From assembly GCF_018966525.1 (NCBI RefSeq), contig NZ_CP076607.1, positions 5,518,001-5,582,000 on the forward strand: a stretch of 64,000 nt of DNA. Direction: 5' to 3'. Shown piece by piece: positions 45,083 to 57,746 of the stretch. How positions within the stretch are numbered: position 1 is the first letter of the stretch; each line of letters begins with the position of its first letter. A program made the translations under genes and the position numbers. The notes beneath the pieces are model-generated. The model saw only the letters and a list, made by a program, of their open reading frames with translations, did not search any database and was not told the origin of the DNA. Origin of the DNA: Paenibacillus sophorae (GTDB lineage Bacteria > Bacillota > Bacilli > Paenibacillales > Paenibacillaceae).

Positions 45083-46075
45083 TCAAGTTTTTGTGTGAAC
45101 TCCGATAGTCTTTGCATCATGCTCCACGTAGCCTTCCGCAGTACTTTTTTTCACAGCTTTTATATCTTTATGAGGAGGCAGGCCGAAAAGTCTCCGGTAT
45201 TCTCGGCTAAATTGGGAGGGACTTTCATAACCAACCTCCAGAGCCGCAGTTGTTGCATCCATAGAACCGCTCAGCATGAGGCGTCTTGCTTCCTGAAGCC
45301 GTAGTAGCTTCTGATACTGTAAAAGCCCCATTGTAGTGACGGCCTTGAACTTATGATGGAGCCCCGAAACGCTCATGTTGCTTGATTTTGCGAGCTCCTG
45401 GACGCTAAATGAGCGGGCGTAATTTTCTCTTATCCATGAGATGGCTTTGCCAATTCCGTCAGCTTGTTGGTCAAAAAATACCTGTTGGAAAAATAAGTGT
45501 CCATAGTCCCCTGACAATAAATTAAAAATCATTTCACGCTTAATGAGTGGAGACAGAAAACGAGCTTCTTTGGGTTTGTCAATAAGTTTGAGCAATCTGA
45601 TAAATAAGTTTAAAAGGTCGGAATCGGATCTCCCAATGAATACGCCGGGATTCAGCTTTTTATCCTTAGGTTTAACGTTGATTTCAGCCTCCATTACCAC
45701 AGAAGCGATTTCTTTCGTCGTAATATCAACATGAAGACCGATATATGGGGTTTCTTTTGTTGCGCCGATAACTTGTGCAGATGCAGGCATATCAATTACT
45801 GACGCCAAGTAATCGCCAGAGTGATAATGAATCATGTCTTGCCCAAGATGCAGTTTCTTTGTCCCTTGAAGAATAAGACAAAATGAAGGAGTCAAAACAC
45901 TTGGATTCAGTGGGGTTTGATGACTTTTTCGGATAATAGAAAGAAACGGAATTATCGTTTGCGTGCTTCCCTCTACGTTGGTTATCCTCTCTGTCATCGT
46001 AATGATTTGATCCAATACCTTTTGATGAGTTGAGATGTTCTCTCCAAATAAAGTATGGAATTTCTGTTTCGACAT
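45083..46075 (-). CDS. AraC family regulator with AraC_N domain
   Basis: 330 residues. An AraC_N-type sensor domain (TQTIIPFLSIIRKSHQTPLN to about 190) precedes two C-terminal helix-turn-helix motifs (FSVQELAKSSNMSVSGLHHK; DATTAALEVGYESPSQFSRE). Such regulators usually sit divergent to an SDR or aldo-keto reductase and activate it; here the SDR at 46320 is in that position. AAAGGAGG precedes the ATG. Confidence 0.9.
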   Translation of the reverse strand: MSKQKFHTLFGENISTHQKVLDQIITMTERITNVEGSTQTIIPFLSIIRKSHQTPLNPSVLTPSFCLILQGTKKLHLGQDMIHYHSGDYLASVIDMPASAQVIGATKETPYIGLHVDITTKEIASVVMEAEINVKPKDKKLNPGVFIGRSDSDLLNLFIRLLKLIDKPKEARFLSPLIKREMIFNLLSGDYGHLFFQQVFFDQQADGIGKAISWIRENYARSFSVQELAKSSNMSVSGLHHKFKAVTTMGLLQYQKLLRLQEARRLMLSGSMDATTAALEVGYESPSQFSREYRRLFGLPPHKDIKAVKKSTAEGYVEHDAKTIGVHTKT

Positions 46076-46319
46076 TTATGATTACCTCCTTTTTTATAAG
46101 TCATTTGGATACGGAACTTCCACCTATCTATGAATTTCTTCGTTCCATCGTTATTAAATAGTATACATTCTTCGCGGTACAGCACCATACAGTCGAACGA
46201 TGAAAAATATAGCATTTTGCAGCTTTAGGCAAGGTTTTTGCAGAAACGGTCTATTTCGCTTATCCTATTCAAGTCATAATATCCTTGAGTAAATTATAAA
46301 GGAGGTTTCTTACTATACT
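46076..46319. promoter_or_regulatory. Divergent promoter region, AraC regulator and SDR
   Basis: 244 AT-rich bases between two divergent genes. Promoters and the activator site are expected; no clear -35/-10 pair stands out. Confidence 0.4.
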
Positions 46320-47318
46320 ATGTTGACCCAACAAACTCCCATCAACTCCGGCTTTGGAGCTAGCACGACAGCCAGCGAGATTATCCGCGGCTGCGATTTG
46401 AGCGGAAAAACCGCCATCGTCACCGGTGGCTATTCGGGCATCGGACTGGAGACTGCACGAGTGCTGCGTTCCGCTGGTGCTGAGGTCATTATCCCGGCCC
46501 GCGATCTCGACAAGGCCAAAAGTGCGTTGGACAGTCTCGACGGTGTTGAAATTGAAACGATGGACCTCCTCAACCCCAACTCGATTGATGACTTCGCAGA
46601 AAGGTTTCTTGCCTCCGACCGGCCGCTGCACATTCTAGTGAACAGCGCAGGGATCATGGCACGTCCCCTTGCACGTGATGCGCGGGGGTATGAGTCGCAA
46701 TTCGCGACAAACCACCTAGGGCACTTTCAGCTTGTGGCGCGTCTTTGGCCCGCCCTGCTCCAGGCGAACGGTGCACGAGTGGTATCGGTATCCTCATGGG
46801 GACACCGCTTTTCTCCCATCGTGTTCGAGGATCCCAACTTCGAACAACGCGACTACGACCCATGGTCGGCCTATGGCCAGTCGAAGACAGCCAACATCCT
46901 TTTCGCACTCGCACTGGATCAACGTGGCAAGGCCGACGGAGTACGCGCCTTCTCTCTCCACCCAGGCAACATTGCCGGTACCGGTCTCGGAAAGCATCTC
47001 TCGGACGAGGAGCTGCGGGCGGCCGGATCTATCGACGAGAACGGAAAGCTTGTCTTTGACCCGGCAAAGGGAAGGAAGACTGTGGAGCAGGGAGCAGCAA
47101 CCAGCGTCTGGTGTGCAACGAGTCCACAACTCAACGGAATTGGCGGCGTCTATTGCGAGAACTGCGAGGTAGCCCGACCGGTGCCCGAGGAGGATGTGGT
47201 CGAGTGGACCCTCGGAGATTCGACCCGAAAGGTCGGCGTCATGCCTTATGCAGTCGATCCCGAAGTGGCCAATCGCCTCTGGAGTCTGAGTGAACAACTT
47301 ATCGCTCTGAAGTTCTAA
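46320..47318 (+). CDS. SDR family oxidoreductase, GC-rich (transferred)
   Basis: 332 residues. GKTAIVTGGYSGIGLETARV at about 30-49, NSAGIMA near 115, and the catalytic YGQSKTAN motif; overall similar to the retinol-dehydrogenase-like/WWOX-type extended SDRs. The codons are strongly GC-rich in third positions, unlike the AT-rich AraC gene and spacer next to it, pointing to transfer from a high-GC donor such as an actinobacterium. GGAGG lies 13 bases before the ATG. Confidence 0.88.
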   Translation: MLTQQTPINSGFGASTTASEIIRGCDLSGKTAIVTGGYSGIGLETARVLRSAGAEVIIPARDLDKAKSALDSLDGVEIETMDLLNPNSIDDFAERFLASDRPLHILVNSAGIMARPLARDARGYESQFATNHLGHFQLVARLWPALLQANGARVVSVSSWGHRFSPIVFEDPNFEQRDYDPWSAYGQSKTANILFALALDQRGKADGVRAFSLHPGNIAGTGLGKHLSDEELRAAGSIDENGKLVFDPAKGRKTVEQGAATSVWCATSPQLNGIGGVYCENCEVARPVPEEDVVEWTLGDSTRKVGVMPYAVDPEVANRLWSLSEQLIALKF

Positions 47319-47745
47319 CGTTTGTTTATTGCAAAGTGAAAGTGCTCAGTTTTGCAGCAATTGCTTATGCACTGAAAAGCAACTGATTAGACATGGAGTG
47401 GTGTGCACGATAGTCTCACCAGCCGTTGCGAAGCCTGTGGCTTTCGCCCTTCGCAAGGAATCATGCCCTCAGAGCTCCTGTCAAATCTATGCATAAACAT
47501 TTATCATTTCCGCACAAGCTCACAGGCTGCTATTCTCCCTTGTCCTAAACCATTATCGGGATGAAAATCGGTTTATTTAACGTGTTCCATCTTCCGTCAA
47601 TTGGATTGAACGTTCGTTCTAGTAGTTATAAAAAAGACCAGTTCGAGGAGCCCGTAACCTAATTTTCCACTACCAATTAACTCGAAGTGAGATTATCACT
47701 ATAGACAAAAAATTAGAATGATCAAGTATTAAAGGAGAATGAACA
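47319..47745. other. Spacer with a copy of the tetR downstream region
   Basis: No gene. At 47604-47654 it repeats the segment at 41846-41896 (operator plus terminator remains) at roughly 85 percent identity. The -10/-35 region of the SDR at 47746 should follow. Confidence 0.55.
47607..47624. promoter_or_regulatory. TetR-type operator candidate D
   Basis: TTGAACGTTCGTTCTAG, identical to site B, 122 bases upstream of the SDR start at 47746. Confidence 0.55.
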
Positions 47746-48510
47746 ATGGATACAACAAACAAGATCGCGTTAGTAACAGGAGGTAGCCGCGGGCTAGGCA
47801 GGAATTCCGCCATCGCGCTATCCCGCAAAGGAATTGACGTCATCGTCACTTATCATACCCGGAAGGAAGAAGCAGAATCGGTCGTCAAGGAAATCGAAGG
47901 CAACGGCCGAAAGGCTGCCGCACTGCAACTTGATACGGGTGACGTATCCTCTTTCGAAGCATTTGAATCCCAACTTTCAACCGTGCTTAAAAAAAAATGG
48001 AATCAAGAGCATTTCGACTTTCTGATCAACAATGCGGGATTCGGGCTGACCGCGCCGCTTGCGAACACAACAGAGGAACAATTCGACAGCTTGATGAACG
48101 TGCACTTCAAGGGTGTATTTTTCCTGACACAGAAGTTGATTTCCCGCATTTCCGATAACGGAGGGATTGTTAACCTTTCCACGGGCCTGACCCGTTTTGC
48201 GCTTGAAGGCTACGGAGCTTATGCAGCCATGAAAGGCGCAATCGAAATATTGACGAAGTATATGGCCAAAGAATGGGGACACAGAGGCATTCGAGTCAAC
48301 ACGGTCGCCCCCGGAGCGATCGTTACGGATTTTCGCGGGGGCGCATTGAAGGAAAATCAGGAGGCGAGGGATTTTTTCGGCTCGCAAACGGCGTTAGGCA
48401 GGGTCGGAGAAGCCGACGATATCGGCGGAGTTGTCGCTTCCTTATGTACTTCCGATATGAGCTGGGTGAATGCGCAGCGTATTGAGGCTTCCGGCGGCAT
48501 GTTTCTCTGA
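47746..48510 (+). CDS. SDR family oxidoreductase (FabG-like)
   Basis: 254 residues. LVTGGSRGLGRNSAIALSRK near residue 10, NNAGFGLTAPLANT near 97, catalytic YAAMKGAIEI (Tyr about 165, Lys 169) and VNTVAPGAIVTDF. AAAGGAG precedes the ATG. Single gene on the plus strand, with TetR-type operator D upstream, so it may be part of the same regulon as the SDR at 40924. Confidence 0.9.
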   Translation: MDTTNKIALVTGGSRGLGRNSAIALSRKGIDVIVTYHTRKEEAESVVKEIEGNGRKAAALQLDTGDVSSFEAFESQLSTVLKKKWNQEHFDFLINNAGFGLTAPLANTTEEQFDSLMNVHFKGVFFLTQKLISRISDNGGIVNLSTGLTRFALEGYGAYAAMKGAIEILTKYMAKEWGHRGIRVNTVAPGAIVTDFRGGALKENQEARDFFGSQTALGRVGEADDIGGVVASLCTSDMSWVNAQRIEASGGMFL

Positions 48511-49121
48511 TTCCAATTGAAAACGGAAGGAATCTTGGTTTTATTTCCAATCCCCACCCTAGTACCTTGACCGCATCAAATTTCAAATATGAATGAGGCG
48601 ATTTGTACGTGCTGCTCAGTTTATAGCCCCAAACAAACCTTATATTTGGATCGGTCAGCGCACTAGTTCATTGACCGTAAAATGTTTTAGTTTCACCCTC
48701 TCTATATAGAAGAAAATGGGAAGGTGATCAAATGAAAAAATACGAAATTCACCTTCTTTATGCGAACGGAACCTCAAAGGGAATTCGGAATCGCTGTCTC
48801 ATCCTGATACAAGTAGATGCTTGAAGATTGCAAACAACAATTGATGATCGCATTCATCCTGGCCGTTCGCCGTTTCGATCTTAACCGTTACTTCTGAAGA
48901 GAGTATCAAGCCGTGCTTAGTGGAGAACATTTCTCAACGCACGGCTTGTAATTTTTTTCACGAATCAAGAAATTTATCGGGATGGTTGCTTTTTAGGTGA
49001 CATCTTCCCATTTACTATATAGGAGGAACAAACGGGCGCTCATGAAGCGTCTTTCTCCTTACAGCCATCGTGATCTTTGACAACTTTATACGTCCTGTTT
49101 CAAGTACGTTCCTCTTGTGTC
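48511..49121. other. Relic-rich spacer at the right side of the island
   Basis: Two short frames look like gene ends: MKKYEIHLLYANGTSKGIRN from ATG 48732 (good AAGGTG site, stops after 30 codons), and on the minus strand SSEVTVKIETANGQDECDHQ ending near 48803. Neither is complete. A terminator lies at 48907-48959. Confidence 0.35.
48907..48959 (+). terminator. Terminator in the island spacer
   Basis: CAAGCCGTGC pairs perfectly with GCACGGCTTG, followed by TTTTTTT. Confidence 0.8.
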
Positions 49122-49325
49122 TGCTAACACCAGAAGCGACTAAGCGGAAGCGATCTTCGCCACAGCTGTGCCACCCTGTTTTTAGCCAACGGTGTCAGTA
49201 TGAAAGAAGTTCAAGAATGGTTGGACCATAGTGATTACTCTACAACCGCAAACACATATTCACACCTTGAGTTTAGTTCCAAAATTAATTCAGCCGCAAC
49301 CATGAATAAGGCTATAAAAATATAA
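49122..49325 (+). pseudogene. Tyrosine recombinase (integrase), C-terminal relic
   Basis: The frame encodes SDLRHSCATLFLANGVSMKE, EWLDHSDYSTTANTYSHLEF and ends KAIKI. This is the catalytic end of a phage/ICE-type integrase: the box II Arg, the His of LDHS and the nucleophile Tyr of NTYSH are visible, but the first His of HxLR is a Ser and everything upstream is lost. It ends beside the tRNA-Leu, the normal place for an integrase acting on a tRNA site. Confidence 0.85.
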
Positions 49326-49371
49326 AAGCAGATTCATAAAACTGCTCAAGGCAATTTTACAAATCTGCTCT
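49325..49371 (-). terminator. Terminator of the tRNA cluster / intact tRNA-Leu
   Basis: On the minus strand AGCAGATT pairs with AATCTGCT, followed by TTTTATATTTTT. Homologous to the terminator at 33571-33620. Confidence 0.8.
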
Positions 49372-49376
49372 GTTAG

Positions 49377-49459
49377 TGCCGGTGAAGGGACTCGAACCCC
49401 CACCCTCTTGCAAGGAGCGGATTTTGAGTCCGCCGCGTCTGCCATTCCGCCACACCGGC
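49377..49459 (-). tRNA. tRNA-Leu(CAA), intact, inside the island end
   Basis: 83 bases; acceptor GCCGGTG/CACCGGC, anticodon stem GCGGA/TCCGC with loop CTCAAAA (anticodon CAA), long variable arm, T-loop TTCGAGT. CCA is not encoded. It can replace the function of the split copy. Confidence 0.93.
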
Positions 49460-49583
49460 AAAATAATGGTCTCCATTGCCTCTCAAGAAAAAGGAGAGAA
49501 CTACAGGAGAGAACTTAAAACCATTGAATCAAGAAAACCAGTAATATCAAGGCTTTAGCGGGTAAATCTTCGACTTGCGAACT

Positions 49584-49625
49584 CGATTTTGAGTCGCGCG
49601 CGTCTGCCAGTTCCGCCACACCGGC
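49584..49625 (-). pseudogene. 5' half of the split tRNA-Leu(CAA), right island end
   Basis: The minus strand holds the acceptor GCCGGTG, D-arm and anticodon stem-loop up to CTCAAAATCG, then changes to unrelated sequence. Follows tRNA-Cys in the cluster by 34 bases. The matching 3' half is at 33624-33674. Confidence 0.85.
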
Positions 49626-49659
49626 GCAGAACAAATTAACATATGCTTATTAAAAGCAA

Positions 49660-49733
49660 TGGAGGCGCCACCCAGATTCGAACTGGGGATAGAGCTTTTG
49701 CAGAGCTGTGCCTTACCACTTGGCTATGGCGCC
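49660..49733 (-). tRNA. tRNA-Cys(GCA)
   Basis: Acceptor GGCGCC pairs; anticodon loop contains GCA; CCA encoded. Confidence 0.93.
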
Positions 49734-49742
49734 GTATTAAGA

Positions 49743-49817
49743 TGGAGCGGACGACGGGAATCGAACCCGCGACCCTCGCCTTGGCAAGGCGATGCTCTAC
49801 CGCTGAGCCACGTCCGC
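49743..49817 (-). tRNA. tRNA-Gly(GCC)
   Basis: Anticodon GCC between CGCCT/AGGCG; acceptor GCGGACG; CCA encoded. Confidence 0.95.
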
Positions 49818-49821
49818 GAAA

Positions 49822-49896
49822 TGGCTGGGGATATAGGATTCGAACCTATGCGTGACGGAGTCAAAGTCCGTTGCCTTACCGCTTGGCTAATCCCCA
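49822..49896 (-). tRNA. tRNA-Gln(TTG)
   Basis: Acceptor TGGGGAT/ATCCCCA, anticodon loop CTTTGAC; CCA encoded. Confidence 0.95.
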
Positions 49897-49917
49897 ATGC
49901 ATTCCAAATTGAAAATA

Positions 49918-49994
49918 TGGGGCGATCGATGGGACTTGAACCCACGAATGCCGGAGCCACAATCCGGTGCGTTAACCCCTTCGCCACGACCGCC
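49918..49994 (-). tRNA. tRNA-His(GTG)
   Basis: Anticodon GTG in loop TTGTGGC; acceptor GGCGGTC with one G-U pair; CCA encoded. Confidence 0.94.
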
Positions 49995-50020
49995 ATATGG
50001 TAAGGAATGCTAAATTACAT

Positions 50021-50094
50021 TGGCAGGGGCAGCAGGAATTGAACCCACACTAACGGTTTTGGAGACCGCTGTTCTACCTTTAAACTATGCCCCT
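50021..50094 (-). tRNA. tRNA-Trp(CCA)
   Basis: Acceptor AGGGGCA, anticodon loop CTCCAAA; CCA end encoded. Confidence 0.95.
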
Positions 50095-50098
50095 AAAC

Positions 50099-50184
50099 TG
50101 GTGGAGGATGATGGATTCGAACCACCGAACTCGTAAGAGAACAGATTTACAGTCTGCTGCGTTTGGCCACTTCGCTAATCCTCC
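50099..50184 (-). tRNA. tRNA-Tyr(GTA)
   Basis: Class II tRNA with long variable arm; anticodon loop CTGTAAA; acceptor GGAGGAT; CCA encoded. Confidence 0.95.
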
Positions 50185-50191
50185 AAGAAAA

Positions 50192-50267
<76 letters not shown>

Positions 50268-50287
50268 CTATTCAATTATTATACTCA

Positions 50288-50363
<76 letters not shown>

Positions 50364-50383
50364 AAACATTGAGATTCATAAAA

Positions 50384-50460
50384 TGGCGGAACCGACGGGA
50401 TTCGAACCCGCGATCTCCTGCGTGACAGGCAGGCATGTTAGGCCTCTACACCACGGTTCC
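50384..50460 (-). tRNA. tRNA-Asp(GTC)
   Basis: Acceptor GGAACCG/CGGTTCC, anticodon loop CTGTCAC; CCA encoded. Confidence 0.95.
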
Positions 50461-50487
50461 ACGAGGCACTTCTTTGATAAGAAGATT

Positions 50488-50564
<77 letters not shown>

Positions 50565-50596
50565 TCAGTAATATATCTATTTAAATGTTGTATAGA

Positions 50597-50672
50597 TGGT
50601 GGAGGCTGAGGGGATCGAACCCCCGACCCTCTGCTTGTAAGGCAGATGCTCTCCCAGCTGAGCTAAGCCTCC
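50597..50672 (-). tRNA. tRNA-Val(TAC)
   Basis: Acceptor GGAGGCT/AGCCTCC, anticodon loop CTTACAA; CCA encoded. Confidence 0.95.
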
Positions 50673-50726
50673 AAAATAACAATTGTTATCTTATCAAATT
50701 CTACAACATGAAATCAAGTAAAGATA

Positions 50727-50801
50727 TGGTGACCCGTAGGGGATTCGAACCCCTGTTACCTCCGTGAAAGGGAGGTGTCTTAACCCCTTGACCAACGGGC
50801 C
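50727..50801 (-). tRNA. tRNA-Glu(TTC)
   Basis: Anticodon loop CTTTCAC, acceptor GGCCCGT/ACGGGTC; CCA encoded. Confidence 0.95.
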
Positions 50802-50813
50802 TCATTAAAATGA

Positions 50814-50905
50814 TGGCGGAGAGAGAGGGATTCGAACCCTCGAGACGCTTTTGACGCCTACACGATTTCCAATCGTGCTCCTTCGGCCAACTCGGACACC
50901 TCTCC
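50814..50905 (-). tRNA. tRNA-Ser(GGA)
   Basis: Class II tRNA, anticodon loop TTGGAAA, long variable arm; acceptor GGAGAGG; CCA encoded. Confidence 0.95.
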
Positions 50906-50909
50906 ATAA

Positions 50910-50985
50910 TGGCTCCCCGAACAGGACTCGAACCTGTGACAACTCGATTAACAGTCGAGTGCTCTACCAACTGAGCTATCAGGGA
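50910..50985 (-). tRNA. tRNA-Asn(GTT)
   Basis: Acceptor TCCCTGA/TCGGGGA, anticodon loop CTGTTAA; CCA encoded. First tRNA after the 23S gene. Confidence 0.94.
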
Positions 50986-51049
50986 ACAATATTCAATTCA
51001 GGCTTGATCGCCTGAAAACTGGATCGAAACGAAAGATTGCGTTATTTTG

Positions 51050-55756
<4,707 letters not shown>

Positions 55757-56041
55757 GGTTTTTTCGTGCGGTCACTTCCTCAAATCACTCCGAGAAAATA
55801 ACCATCCGAAAAGTCTATCGATAGAGCGATTAGCTCATGTTGAAACATCTGACGAGAATTTACATTCTCATGATGGTCTTTCCAAAGCGTGAACCACGCT
55901 GTGAAATCCATCTCTTTTGGAACTCGCTAGAAGCGAATCCCCACTCACTCGTTGTTCAGTTTTCAAAGATCAATGTCTCTCTCAGTTCATCACCGTGTCT
56001 CACGCGGCGACCTTTATAATATATCACGTTTCCCTCGAATT
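55757..56041. other. rrn leader region
   Basis: About 280 bases of transcribed leader before 16S. It contains a long inverted element near 55850-55940; no gene and no 5S sequence. Confidence 0.5.
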
Positions 56042-56047
56042 AGTCAA
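56018..56047 (-). promoter_or_regulatory. rrn promoter P2
   Basis: On the minus strand TTGACT, 18 bases, TATATT, preceded by an A-tract that can act as an UP element. Confidence 0.75.
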
Positions 56048-56124
56048 CCTTTTTTTTGAATCAATTTTATTTCGGTTGCCTCTGTGAACGTTTTATCGCT
56101 GTTCACTCCCGAGGGACGAGTTAT

Positions 56125-56154
56125 AATGTATCACATGAACGACCAGGCAGTCAA
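56125..56154 (-). promoter_or_regulatory. rrn promoter P1
   Basis: On the minus strand TTGACT, 18 bases, TACATT. The GTGATAyATTATAA context is shared with P2 about 107 bases downstream. Confidence 0.7.
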
Positions 56155-56194
56155 CTATAAATATTGTTGTCATCCTCCCCCATTTCCTTAATAA

Positions 56195-56225
56195 AATAAA
56201 AAAAGAGAGCGCTACGCCTCTCAAG
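56195..56225 (-). terminator. Terminator of ygxA
   Basis: GAGAGGCG pairs with CGCTCTC, followed by TTTTTTTATTTTATT on the minus strand, just before the rrn promoters. Confidence 0.8.
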
Positions 56226-56264
56226 TTCATAAACAAGCTCGATATTTAAAATTAGACAATTGGA

Positions 56265-57137
56265 CTATAAAGTATATCGCACCCGATACCCGCCGCCCGC
56301 GTCGCTCCACGACGCAATTTCCCGAATCAGTGATCGGGATGCCAGCTTGCGAAGAACAAACGGCAGTTCCGCTTCTACATATTTTAATTCAGAAAGTTCG
56401 AGAAGCTCCTCTATGCTCCACGGTCCCTTCCGCTCCTCCAGGAGGTCAAGGAACCATTTGCAGCAATCGCCCATTTTGGACACAAGGGAGAACTCACAAG
56501 CAAGCTGAACAAGCTGAATTCTCTGATCCATCGTTTCGCCGCTGATTGTCAATTCCTCGTACAGCTTATAGACCGAGTTGTTCAGACTCTTCACCTGCTC
56601 CCATACCGCTGGTGTCGGATAGTGGCCAGCCTCGCCGACCTCCATTCGTGCCCAATGATACAGAGCCATTAGAATACAATTGTACGAATCCATTATACAA
56701 CCGGCCTGCAAGTAACGTTTCGACTTCACATACATGTGCAGAAACCGGGCAAACTCTATAAACAGTATCCGCTCTCTTAGCGGCTGCTCAAAGGAATTCA
56801 CCTCTGCGCGAAGCTGCTCCAGAACTTCCTGAGGGTCCCAAATAATATCTCCTTCCAGCAGACAGGTAATAAGCTCGTTATTGCCTCCTGTTATAATGGA
56901 GCGCTGCAATATCGAAAGCCCAACTCTAAGAGTCTGGGTCCGCAATTCGCCTGCAATCATGTTGCCAACAAGCTGGTTCTCTTCCCTATCCTCGTGCAGA
57001 AGCATTACAACCCTATCGAACTCATGAAGAAGGGCGCTCTGAAAAGGGGCCTTGCCTTGGGAGTCCAAAGCAATCGCTCCAAGGGCGTTCGCGTCAAAAA
57101 TATCTCCATTTAATAATGTCAGATTGGATAATTCCAT
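56265..57137 (-). CDS. ygxA: Nucleotidyltransferase-like protein YgxA
   Basis: 290 residues. The N-terminal part (about 30-130, HEFDRVVMLLHEDREENQLV) has the degenerate nucleotidyltransferase fold, the middle is helical (AGCIMDSYNCILMALYHWAR), and the end carries a winged helix (SIEELLELSELKYVEAELPF). It has no complete catalytic GS-DxD motif. In B. subtilis ygxA also sits between an rrn operon and ygzB-perR. Function unknown. Confidence 0.85.
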   Translation of the reverse strand: MELSNLTLLNGDIFDANALGAIALDSQGKAPFQSALLHEFDRVVMLLHEDREENQLVGNMIAGELRTQTLRVGLSILQRSIITGGNNELITCLLEGDIIWDPQEVLEQLRAEVNSFEQPLRERILFIEFARFLHMYVKSKRYLQAGCIMDSYNCILMALYHWARMEVGEAGHYPTPAVWEQVKSLNNSVYKLYEELTISGETMDQRIQLVQLACEFSLVSKMGDCCKWFLDLLEERKGPWSIEELLELSELKYVEAELPFVLRKLASRSLIREIASWSDAGGGYRVRYTL

Positions 57138-57273
57138 TATCGTCCTCCATCAAATTTGGCGATTTTGCGTCAATTCAGTTATAATTCTCTTATCTTATAA
57201 TCTAATTATTCTACATTTCCATGTTAGTTCCTTCCGGACGACCGAACTATATTTTAGCTGGGAGAAATGACTC

Positions 57274-57639
57274 ATGACCTTTAAATCCGCCAAGATTAAC
57301 GCTTTTCGCACATGGGGCCTGCTGTTGACCATGTTCGGAATGGGGCTCATGATACTGGGAACAGCCGGTATTGTATTTTGGGGTCAGACGGGCAAAATTT
57401 TCGCGGCATTCGGGCTTGTGATTGGCTTGGTTTCCATGATGGCTAGTCTTGCAATTTATTTTTGGGCAGGCATGCTGTCTACAAGCGCCGTTCAGATTGA
57501 ATGCCCGGAATGCGGCAAACTGACCAAAATGCTCGGAAAAACGGATCGCTGCATGTTCTGTCATACGATTCTTACCTTGGACCCGCAGCAGGCGACCATA
57601 ACCTCCGAACAGCTAAAAAACGAACAACTTAAGCAATAA
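57274..57639 (+). CDS. ygzB: YgzB family membrane protein with zinc ribbon
   Basis: 121 residues. Two membrane helices (about 14-37 and 43-68), then a four-Cys zinc ribbon (CPECGKLTKMLGKTDRCMFC) and a short tail. Matches YgzB (DUF2614), a conserved Firmicute protein near perR. Divergent from ygxA; ends at a bidirectional terminator. Confidence 0.9.
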   Translation: MTFKSAKINAFRTWGLLLTMFGMGLMILGTAGIVFWGQTGKIFAAFGLVIGLVSMMASLAIYFWAGMLSTSAVQIECPECGKLTKMLGKTDRCMFCHTILTLDPQQATITSEQLKNEQLKQ

Positions 57640-57701
57640 TCCCCGAATCTGAAGCGTAAGGAAACAAAAGCAGCGGTAGAGTCAGAACCGGCTGTAACAG
57701 A

Positions 57702-57738
57702 AAAAGAGGCCCCCACTCAGGGAAGCCTCTTTTGTCAT
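57702..57738. terminator. Bidirectional terminator between ygzB and the GH18 gene
   Basis: AAAAAGAGGC pairs with GCCTCTTTT around a loop CCCCACTCAGGGAA. Confidence 0.85.
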
Positions 57739-57746
57739 TTGCATTA

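Noticed and set aside
46794..47297. Long antisense frames over the SDR gene at 46320
   Set aside because: High GC content removes stop codons from all frames; only the SDR frame has family motifs.
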